Shown: piece by piece, positions 55,046 to 64,000 of the stretch
Layout: every line of letters begins with the position of its first letter
Numbering within the stretch: position 1 is the first letter of the stretch
Origin: Diaporthe sp. PMI_573
Lineage: Eukaryota > Ascomycota > Sordariomycetes > Diaporthales > Diaporthaceae
Assembly (NCBI GenBank): GCA_021399435.1
Contig: JAJTUP010000085.1
Span: 182,897-246,896 of the forward strand
Direction: 5' to 3'
DNA length: 64,000 nucleotides
Position numbers and translations under genes: made by a program
The notes under the pieces: generated by a model
Told to the model about the DNA's origin: nothing
Database searches by the model: none
The model's input: the letters and a program-made list of their open reading frames with translations, nothing else

Positions 55046-56245
55046 TTATTGCATTTTGATGAAAGGTGCCTTCGCAAGCGCCTTAGCCTGGGTCTCCCAA
55101 ACCACCCTGCCACCCTCCGCAAGCACCGAGCCGAACTCCTCCAACAGCTCCTCTGCGCTCTGCTCCCCTTTGCGAATGGCCTGTTCGTACTCTTCGTCAG
55201 TGCCGAACGTCGCCGCCCGCCACACTGCCTTCCACTTTTCAATTGCAAGGATAGCCTCGGGGTCATTTCGCCTCACGTATCTGGCGACCATGTAAAACGA
55301 AGAGCGAGTGGCGTGTCCTGATGTCGGCTTGTAAAGATAGGTGGAAGAGAACTTTTTAAACCTTTGAAAATAACACACCGTGTCCCAAGCTTCGAGTTTG
55401 TGGAGGAGAATGATCATCGTTCCGCCCGGTGTAAGGTGTTCGAGGCCCAGAGCCAGTTGAGTGGTTTTCAGCCTATCTCCCTCGCGTGTTTCTCGGTATG
55501 AGGCTCGGGTTGGGGCGTGTGTTCGGAGAACATGGCCATCACAGATAACTAAATCGAAGAGCCGTGTCTCTTCAATTTGTCGTGGAAGGAAGTTCCCCGC
55601 ATCCGGATGCTCTGCTGGAATGTCTATAATGCCCATGTCTTCAGCGAGCATTGTGATATCCAGGAACTTGACGCAGTCTTTATATTTTCCACCGAGAAGG
55701 ACATTGTAACCTCCGTCCGAGGGTGGCAGGCTGAAGCCAAGAGCCTCGCAGCCTGTGTTAAGGTTTGTTGCGGTTGCGAGAAAACCACCCGGTGCCACAC
55801 ACATGTCGAGGACACTCCCAGGCCACATCTTGGTGGCAAAGCCGAGAGTGGCATTGTGAAGTTCCTCAGCAATCCTCATCATCAATTTGAAGTGATAACG
55901 AGATGTCTCATTATCCGTTTTGTCGGCGTTCTTGCGCTGTTTCTTAAAGTACGTATCGCCAGCCGGGTTTTCCCATCCCTTTTCCAATTCAATCTTAGTA
56001 TAGGACTTGGAGCTAAATCACGTCTCGTAGAAGCTTTTTCGGTTTACCTTTCGCCGCAATTCCGCCAGTTTCTGGAACTCTGGAACCCGGTCTAGCAAAT
56101 AAGTTACTATAGCGCTGGTATTACGTCGTTTCCACTGGTCGGCGGGGCATAGAACCTGCTGCACTGCGGGCTGAAGACCGGCTCTAACTAAGGTCTCATC
56201 GCCAACTTGAATCCCTTGGCCTTGAGATAGAGACGCTGTGGCCAT
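55046..56245 (-). pseudogene. FtsJ/RrmJ-like SAM-dependent methyltransferase with one in-frame TGA
   Basis: ATG 56245 opens 75 codons, TGA stands at 56020-56018, and the same frame then stays open to 55046 (399 codons in all). The Rossmann core is intact: VLDMCVAPGGFLATATN (SAM-binding motif I), RLFDLVICDGHVLR (motif IV), LEHLTPGGTMIILLHKLEAW (with the conserved Lys) and YKPTSGHATRSSFYMVARYV. This fits the FtsJ RNA 2'-O-methyltransferase fold, of which ascomycetes have several uncharacterised members. The TGA lies in the N-terminal extension (FYET-stop-FSSKSYTKIEL), outside the catalytic domain. A start after it has no early ATG. Confidence 0.75.
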
Positions 56246-56249
56246 CTCC

Positions 56250-56770
56250 AGTTGGCGGGTTGTACTGGCGCGATGATAAGTTTGTCCGTAATATGGCAGT
56301 TGAGTTGCCTGATTCAGAGATGGTTACTGCCTGAGATTGCTGATGCGGAAAGAAAAAGGAGAAGCATTGCTAAAGGCTGTGACGCTACGGGAAGATCGCG
56401 GGGTCGTTTTTTGCTTGGCCTTCTTGGGCGGTGGTTGGGCCGCAATGTTCGGATTATCTCTATAGCTTGCCCGGCAACCACCAGCTGGTGCCCCCTGGCA
56501 CTAGCTTAGTCAGCAGAAGGCGGCAGTGCCCTACGCCTTCGGGCGCTGCGGCGCCCACAGGGCCTTCTGTAAAAGACAACTGTCAGATGTGACGGGTAGC
56601 CAAGAGGTGTGTGCCTGAGGCATCAATATGTCCGTCATGACAAAACCAGCCCCCAACGGGAGGGGTCGCTAGAGAACCTAGACAAGACATGATCACAATA
56701 CACACAGTGACCACCCCATCAATTGGACCATAATTACACGTCCCATATACCTAAAAGGGTGATAATCTGA
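56250..56770. other. intergenic with GC-rich hairpin
   Basis: No gene. A perfect short hairpin GGGCGC-TGCG-GCGCCC lies at 56541-56556. Confidence 0.4.
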
Positions 56771-56773
56771 CAG

Positions 56774-57066
56774 AAGGCAGCACTTCGGGCCCGTCGGAGG
56801 CCCGGTGAAAGGCACCGTAGTATCGGCGAAAGGCACCGCAGCACCGCTCAGGCCCATACGGGGCCCAAGTCAGGGCTGAGCTTCGCTCAGGCCAGCGTGC
56901 ATCGAGATCCATGAGGGATGGGCAGGTCAGGTTATAAGATGGGTGACCAGACGCACTGGAATCACAATGTAGTTAGGCATCGCAACATAGCACAGAAAGT
57001 TCAGATCCTGATCTGCCCTTATGCAACCCCTTGCCCAGCATCTTCCCCAGAGACTTTCGACAGGTT
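56774..57066 (-). repeat. dispersed repeat, solo-LTR-like, copy 2 (inverted)
   Basis: Reverse complement of 21192-21483 with only a few differences. In repeat orientation it runs from TGTCGAAAGTCTCTGG to GCTGCCTTCTGTCA. The sequences immediately outside differ from those around copy 1, which sets the boundaries. Confidence 0.75.
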
Positions 57067-57069
57067 ATG

Positions 57070-58545
57070 AGCCCGGCCAAAGCACGCGCCGGGAATTCAG
57101 TCTAAACGGCATCGCGATAACATAGCAGGCTCAGCGCTGACGACGTGCACACGACATCGCTGGATGGCCCCACAGACGAGGGTGCAAGCAGCCATGGCAG
57201 ATCAGCAACAAGCCCAGCAGAGTGCTGGCCCGGGCCCAGTACGCGGCGCCGGCGAAGCCGTCGCGGCCCCAGCAGCCGGCGACGAGATCGCACGGGTGCC
57301 CTACGCTGGCGATGTTGGGTCCAGCGTGGACCCCCTTGGGCTCCGATCAGGAGCAACCTCTCCCCAGAACCGCCACTGGGCCGATGCCAATGAGGGCAGA
57401 GAGAGGGAGCGGCGTTTCCCCCTATACAAAGGGAAGCCCCAGCTCTGTGATCGTCATCACAGCTACCGAAGTGAAGTGGCCAAGCTTCAAGATGCCTAAA
57501 GAACACCACCTTTCAGGCGTCAACATGTATCCATCGACGCCCATGTCTTGGGGAGACCTTTCAACATTTTATAAACAATAGTCTGCGTCCCTGCAAGGTC
57601 TGTTCACCACACCTCCCATCTGAGCCCCCCTGGCGATCCCCGGTCGAGGGTCTGTCCGCCGAAACCCCGACGGATGGTAGTGAAAGTTTGCTGGGACTTG
57701 GAATGGTGTTGACCAGGGTTTCTTCCCAGTTAATAGTTGGATATACACATCTTGGTGCCCTGTCGGAGGATGGCATAGAAATTCCGGAGACAACGCCAGG
57801 CACATAACCTCGGACGTTAAACCTTCCCTGGCGTACTCCTCCAAGGTTTGGTAGCTGACCGACTTCCTATGGAGGATGTGGTCGGGGATAGAACAGGGAT
57901 CGGGAAGGACGACCTGATAGTCGTAAGGGCTTGAGTCTTTTGGCGTGCATGCGAGGCTCCTTGGATGATTTATGCGAATACCCACCACCTCGCGATTCGG
58001 CCTGGGATCGACAGCTGCAAGTAGCAATATGGTTTGCTGGCGAAACGTTCAACGAACAAACCGAAAACCTACATTGGCCCATCCCCTTCGTGTGGCATTG
58101 CCCATCATCAAGTCGTTGTGCGTAATGTGTTGGTGGTTTGCACAATCCTCCATCTTGGCCATGATCTCGATGGGACGGCGAGTCAGTGTCATCCCAAGGC
58201 TCAATGCCCTTGAGAGGCTGCCTGTACGCCTGCCCTGCGTGGGAACCTTCAGGCACCCTGCACCGTTGGATTGCTCGTGGTTGCGAGGTGGTATATATCA
58301 ATCTTCGCAGAGCCATGGTTTAAACCAACTTTGTCGATCCCACGTGTGCTCCCCTCGTTCTTGGCCCTGGCATCGTAAGTAGTATCAGCAACTCGAGCAA
58401 CTGTGGGAGCTTGGCAGCCGCACACCTACGTCATACCGACCACACCCAAACCACCCGCACTGGCTTTTGCCCGTCCGTTCAGTCAGGTTGACCCTGGACG
58501 TGCTTCCCGTCTCCCAGCTGCAATTGCTGTATTGCAGGACCCGGC
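57070..58545. other. no assigned gene; weak minus-strand frames
   Basis: Minus frames at 58316-57867 (MALRRLIYTTSQPR) and 58027-57569 (SYQTLEEYAREGLTSEVMCL) overlap in different phases and might be pieces of one decayed gene. No family is recognised. A plus frame at 57164-57499 is low-complexity (Ala, Gln, Gly). Confidence 0.25.
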
Positions 58546-58549
58546 CTAC

Positions 58550-58760
58550 CTGTCTTCCTGCCTGCCTACCTCGTTTGGTCATCGATTCGTTCGTACCTCG
58601 CCTGCCTCTAGGAAATCGACAAAGCCAGACTCAAATTCCACTTTTTGCCGCCGCCGTCAGCTGCCTCTGACTGCCTTGCCTTTGCCTCTGCTTTGCCTTG
58701 CCTTGCCTCGCCCCGCCCTGGCCTTGCTTCATCTTGCCTTCTGTCCTTGACTGGCCTCTT
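58550..58760 (+). promoter_or_regulatory. pyrimidine-rich leader upstream of the histidine kinase
   Basis: Long CCTGCCT- and TTGCCTTGCC-type pyrimidine tracts precede the coding region by 240 bp, as is common in promoters and 5' leaders of filamentous fungi. No clear TATA box. Confidence 0.45.
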
Positions 58761-58997
58761 TAAACCCGTTTTAACTTCTACTCCTCCCGCGGCATCCTCG
58801 CGACCTCTGTTGCCCAGTTTTGCCAGGTGCAAATCCGTCGTGCGCGCCGCCCCCCCACCCCCTTTCCGCCTCGTCGCAACGACCTCTACGTGCATGCTGT
58901 AGAGCGACTACGACAACCCAATTGCGACGTCCAGACTGCCGCGACCAGTAATCCAGACTGTCCCCGACGCCATTCCAATGAACAGCACCTATGAGGC

Positions 58998-61900
58998 ATG
59001 CCAAGGTCGATTCAAAGCGCTGAGGACCGGGACAACCAGTTCGACACGCGCCGCTCGCCCAAATCTCTGCCGGCACCTTCAACCGCGCCGCAGGAGAATC
59101 AGCCCGGACACTCAGATGCGTCGCCGACGTCGCAAGGAAATGAGCGAGCCGTGATGTCAGATCGCCCCAAAGCCGCAGGAGAGGGGCAGGCAGCCTCTGC
59201 AAGACCCAAGGATTCTGGCATTCAGCAGGAGTGGCGCCTCAAGCTATGTTGGTGGCAGCGCAAGTCGGCTGGAGGCTTGCGTCCCCACGCCGGGAGCAGC
59301 CGAGCAGTGACCCCGAGACTGCACCCAGCAGTGGTGATGATGGGGCGAACCCGCCGGAGTCCAGCCCCCCCAAGTCCTCCAAGGACTCTGCGACCCAGCT
59401 CAGCCAGTATCGCGAGAAGCTGACCGGGGAGATTCAGCGGCAAGGTCTCGGCACAAAGCCCAGCCAAGCTCCCGCTCAACCGCTAAACAGAGTCTCGCCT
59501 ATCCTCGAGGACGCCGCCGCCGCTGCCGCTGCTACAAACACACCCAGCCCGATGGGGCCATCTACCACATCAACTAATGCCTCGACAGAGTCTAACCAAA
59601 CAATCAGGGGCGGTGTCACTCCCGGCTTCGTTGCCAAAACACCGTCGTACCCATTCCCCCGGATGGCCAGCAATCCTGGATATATTCCTTCATCTCTGCA
59701 TAGGCCCTTCACGACGCTGTCACCAACCGGAGCGCTGTACGACGTGTCTTCCATGTCCAATGTGGGAACGCGCGGTCATGGTGCCTCTCGACCCCAGGAT
59801 AAGATCTTGTCCAACCTTCGACGCCTGCATCTACGATAACATTTCAGCCCACTGGTGCAGTCAACCCAGGCGATGACCCGGATTTTCCCACTCCCAATCT
59901 TTACGGATTGTCATTGATGTTGTCGGCCGAGCCGGGGCTGGAGGCCTGGTGGAAGACTGTTGTATACATCATGACGGTTTGCTTCAAGGCTGAGAGGCTG
60001 ACATTGTCAGTACCCGCTGACTCAACTGATCTGGAAAACGTTCCGTGGGGCCAGAAAGCAACCTACAACGCACGGCCAGAAGATAGCTTGAGCATGGAGT
60101 ACATGGCCAGGGGCAGTAGTCTCGTGCCTAGCAGCATGGGTGACGTGTCTGAGGTTCTATCACCGGCGGACGACGACACCTTGCGCTTACAGTCGCCAAC
60201 ACGCCCCCACATTCATACTCGCCACTCTTTCACGGCGTATGAAGAGGAAAAACAAAAGGACGCAACATCTGCTAAGGCCCGGCCCCTGTTAAAGAGACCA
60301 GGCGTATTGGCCCGAAGCCAAAGCACGTATCCTGAGACTGCAATACCGCACATGGGATTGAACCAACAGGCCTTGGAAGAACACGACGCAGAAGCACCCG
60401 AAGTGGCTGGTGGATGGGATGCGCCGGCACCGGAGATACAGGGCAGAGTTTTTGAACTGCTGCAAGCCTTAGACTACGAGGCGGATCCGCTGATCGACCA
60501 CCACGGCGTGACCAAAGTGCTGGAGCGAGGGCGCGTGATCGCCCTGACGCGAAGCTATCCATACTTTGAGGATGTGTCCCAGGTCAAGGCCGCGGATACC
60601 AAACCACCTGGCCGCGCTCACTCGCCGGAAGGCCTCAGGAAGAAGGGCAGATGGATCCGGCACGACTCTTCCACGAAGCTGTCTAATATCCTGAGCTCGG
60701 CTCACCCAATGAGGAGTCACCCTAATGAGAGAGGGCCACGCAAAATATTGACAAGATGATTTCGGAAGGAGAACCCAGACGACCACCTACCCCGAAGTAC
60801 GAGGAGTATGAGCAAGCACCCCCCTCTCCGTGGTCACAGTCACCGGCTCCCTCGCCTGCGATTCGAGCCGATCCAAAGGGCAATCCCCTTCACCGAAGCT
60901 ATAGTCGATGAATCATCTTTTGATCCCACTCAGACGACTCCAGACTACACCGCAATAGGGCCACAAGAGGCCATCGGGGTAGACAATGCTTGGACTGTCC
61001 TGCATATCCCCTTGAGGCATCCACTCCTCTCGAAGCCATCTAGCGGGTTCAAACTTGACACCACGCTTATGGAGCAAAGGTCTTCGCGTCGCGGGAAGGA
61101 CAACCATATGGATGCTGAGAAGCATATCGACCCAGACGCGTTCCGGAAAGAAAAGCAAACTCCCGTAGCCATTCTGTCCATACTCAGCCCCACTATACCA
61201 TATCCTTCTAATCTTCGCTACTCGTTAGAGCATCTTTCACCTCATCTCGCGACATCCTTTGCGCTCTGCCGCCACTATAGCAACTTGGAGGCTGAGGTCA
61301 GTAGAATGCACCACCGGAGGCCAAGAGTTGCTGGATTCGGCGCCGTGGATTCCGAGGGCCGACCGATCACAGATCCAGCGATCATCAACTACGCAGCCCC
61401 TGAGGAGGCTGCGGACAACTCGCTGGTTGGAAGCATGACGAGCCCGAGCGAGTACTCTACGCAGTCGCGAAGCGTGACGGGCACTCCTGGGGGCACGCCA
61501 GGCTGGGAGTCCGCTGGCTTTGGGACCATGATGGACAAGCGACCTCCGGTATCAAGTCCCGCCCCTGCGGGCGGTGACAGCTACTTCACGACCAAGTCCA
61601 AAGCGAACAGCAAGCCCGAGTTTTCGTCTGCTATACAACACCGGGTCAGACGCAATTCCAGGAGTAGCACGACGTCGGAGAAGCGCTCTCCTACGCCTAT
61701 CTGGTGGAATGTCCATAGAGTCTGGACATTTCAGCCCCGATGTTAATGAGGATGACACGCCTGCGGAATCTGCCGTCAAGGCGGCAGAGGACCCCACCCA
61801 AGTAGCCTCCACGAAGAAGGCGACGGGCAAGGAGGCAACATCAGAAAGCAAAGAGGACAAACAAGCCGAGACCAAGGGGGCTAGGACGTCGTTCCAGACC

Positions 61901-64000
61901 CCTCACCGCCATGTCAAGCTCCATTCTTATGGGGGAGACTTTGCTACGACCTTCCAATCATTGCCTCCAGGCTCGACCATTCCCACAAGGGGAACTCCAT
62001 CTCGAGCTGATACCATGCCCACAAATACCTCCGAAATGGCTTTACCTACGGACAAGTTGAAGGACCTCATCCTAGATTCCATACCAGCGCAACTCTTTGT
62101 GACTCTGCCAAGGACTGGTGAAATTGTCTGGGTGAACAGTCGTTACGTTGCCTACCGTGGTCAGTCTCTGGCAGAGCTCCATGCGGATCCACATGCAAGT
62201 TTTCATCCAGATGACCGTGAGACCTACCTCAAAGCGTGGGGTCGTGCAGTGAAGACGAGCACGGACTTCCAGATGAATGTGCGGATTCGCCGCTTTGATG
62301 GGGCTTTTCGATGTTTCTCGGCAAGGGTTGTCGCGTGCAAGAATAAGCGCAACGAAATTGTGTATCATCTGGGCTCATACACGGACATCCATGAGCAGAC
62401 CATGGCAGAGCTCAAGGTTGTCCGGCAGCAGGAAATTGAGGCCTCTGAAGCCAAATACAGATTCCTCGCGAACTTAATACCGCAGATCATTTTCACCGCC
62501 ACCGAGGATGAGGGATAACGTTTGCCAATGAGCAGTGGCTCGCTTACACTGGGCAAAGCGAAGATGACGCCCTGGGCTTGGGATTCATGGACTACGTGCA
62601 CCCTGAAGATCTGGCCAAATGTCGGATACCTTCAGGCCAGCATTCTGCAACGCCACCCCTTGGTCGGGCAAGGAAGGGGAAGAAAAGCCAGGCAGAAGGG
62701 CACAAGGCCAACAAACCACCTGAGCATCCGACCCCGAAGAACACGACCCATGCTGAGAGCAACATACGGGGTGTGCATCACCCCCTTTCTCGACAAAACA
62801 GCTCGAGTAGTGACTCGGTCTATGAACTTCCCTCTGCAAATTTGACCGAGTTGGCCAGGGACGGCGTTGTCAAGGTCGGAACGGATAGCAATGGCAGGCT
62901 ATCGTACTCTACCGAAATCCGGCTTCGTACAAAGACTGGTGAATATCGCTGGCACCTGGTACGCTGTGTCGAGATTGACAACATTGGGAATGGAAGCAGT
63001 TCTTACTTTGGGTCGGCAACAGACATCAATGACCACAAGTTGCTCGAGGCGAAGCTAAGGAGGCCATGGAATCGAAGAGCCGTTTCTTGAGCAACATGTC
63101 GCACGAAATCAGAACACCACTAATCGGGATTTCTGGCATGGTCAGCTTCCTCCAGGACACCACTTTGAACGAGGAGCAGCGAGATTACACAAACACTATT
63201 CAAACCAGCGCGAACAGTCTGCTAATGATCATCAACGACATCCTCGATCTTTCGAAGGTGGACGCCGGCATGATGAAGCTCAACCACGAGTGGCTCCCGC
63301 GCGCTCTAATCGAAGACGTGAATGAGTTGGTCTCGGCCATGGCTATTGCTAGGAGACTGGAGCTGAACTATATCGTCGAGGAGGATGTGCCCGTATGGGT
63401 TAAGGGCGACAGAGTGAGAATCAGACAAGTGCTTCTGAACGTGATTGGCAACGCAATCAAGTTCGACGACACCGGTGAGGTTTTCAGCCGGTGCAAAGTC
63501 AGAACCGATGCATCAGGACTCGGCGAACAGCAGGTCATGCTCGAATTTGCAGTGATTGACACCGGAAGGGGCTTTACCGAAGAGGAGTCGAAACTCATCT
63601 TCAAGCCGTTCAGTCAGATTGATGGCAGCAGCACAAGAGCCCACGGCGGCAGCGGTCTTGGGCTCGTCATCTCACGACAGCTTGTGGAACTGCACGGCGG
63701 GAAGATGGACGGCACAGCAGTGCCGGGAAAAGGCGCGACCTTCACTTTCACGGCCAAGTTCGGCTTGCCGACGCGGATGACCATCCCGACGTAACCACCA
63801 GTCCAGAGCTGCCAAAGACTCCTGCCGTCCTTGAGGAAATCCCCACCCAACCCTTCCGCCAGTTCACCATCACAAAGCACCGCTCCTCCTCAGCTGCCAG
63901 CCCGAGTCATGGTGAGCAAGAATCCTCCCCTGCGGTCGCATCCAGTGGGAGCTCGAGTCCGTCCGTGACATCGGCCGGAACGCGTGTTACCGGGAGATCG
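58998..64000 (+). pseudogene. PAS-containing hybrid histidine kinase, multiple frameshifts, runs off the window
   Basis: The protein content is continuous from ATG 58998 to the window end, but the frame changes near 59230, 59820, 60750, 60880, 61690, 62515, 63055 and 63775. Order of parts: a disordered leader; a GAF-like region (AEPGLEAWWKTVVYIM; DYEADPLIDHHGVTKVL, GRVIALTRSYPYFEDVS, then VAILSILSPTIPYPSN); PAS 1 (ILDSIPAQLFVTLPRTGEIV, FHPDDRETYLKAW); PAS 2 (FLANLIPQIIFTA, ANEQWLAYTGQSE, YVHPEDLAKC); H-box FLSNMSHEIRTPLIGISGM with the phospho-accepting His; N-box QVLLNVIGNAIKF; G1 VIDTGRGFTEEESKLIF; G2 GGSGLGLVISRQLVELHGGK. A receiver domain would lie beyond the end. Each break I examined is explained by a one-base change, and the frames between them are clean. 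The gene is either a young pseudogene or intact in nature with assembly indels. Confidence 0.85.

Noticed and set aside
1..64000. A Starship-type giant element
   Set aside because: No DUF3435/tyrosine-recombinase captain gene or element end was recognised, although the DUF7924-type and NLR-like relics prompted the idea.
1..64000. TGA used as a sense codon
   Set aside because: Several intact genes and fragments here end at ordinary stops including TGA, and ascomycete nuclear genes use the standard code. The internal TGAs are better treated as mutations, errors or readthrough candidates.

Overview
The window looks like the genome of a filamentous ascomycete (Pezizomycotina). The introns are short (about 50-65 nt, with GTRNGT donors, CTRAC-like branch sites and YAG acceptors). 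The gene families are typical of such fungi: a Zn2Cys6 regulator, GH10 xylanase, a P450 remnant, mannosyl-3-phosphoglycerate synthase, a Pcl-type cyclin, a SAM/HMG-type fragment and a hybrid histidine kinase. No rRNA, tRNA or CRISPR was recognised. The region is gene-poor, rich in transposons and heavily eroded: most recognisable host genes carry a frameshift, an in-frame stop, a truncation or a transposon junction.

Layout. 0-13 kb: relics of a DUF7924-type gene and a lipase-like domain, a Ulp1-like gene with one in-frame TGA, an intact secreted GH10 gene, a frameshifted Upc2-like C6 regulator and a decayed P450. 13-21 kb: mostly non-coding, then an intact multi-pass membrane protein and an intact mannosyl-3-phosphoglycerate synthase. 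21-30 kb: AT-rich, with a solo-LTR-like repeat, a degraded hAT element (hAT-1) with terminal inverted repeats flanked by two MADS-box-like fragments, a piggyBac fragment and a broken SAM-domain gene. 31-33 kb: two GC-rich divergent hypothetical genes. 35-39.5 kb: a small coiled-coil gene, a degraded hAT (hAT-2) joined to the 5' part of a copper amine oxidase, and a cyclin whose 3' end is replaced by a transposon tail with a CCHC knuckle. 39.7-41 kb: two minisatellite arrays in opposite orientation around a Copia scrap. 41-43 kb: a SANT-chromodomain gene. 43.5-46.8 kb: a large imperfect inverted repeat. 47-53 kb: a transposon nest, with a Copia tail, hAT-3 broken by an apparently intact hAT-4, a Ty3/gypsy scrap and a pogo/Fot-type transposase joined to the 3' end of an F-box-like gene. 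54-58 kb: an FtsJ-type methyltransferase gene with one in-frame TGA and the second, inverted copy of the 21-kb repeat. 59-64 kb: a PAS-containing hybrid histidine kinase that runs off the window, coherent in protein content but broken by about seven frame changes.

How the parts relate. I see no metabolic cluster and no operon-like organisation. The intact host genes (GH10, membrane protein, mannosyl-3-phosphoglycerate synthase) stand alone between relics. The clearest active-looking unit is hAT-4: BED finger, DDE-type core, C-terminal dimerisation domain, one clean intron and matching 8-bp ends. The commonest lesion is a single TGA inside an otherwise open frame (six loci). Classical CpA-to-TpA RIP does not directly make TGA, so CpG deamination, sequencing error or stop-codon readthrough all deserve a check.
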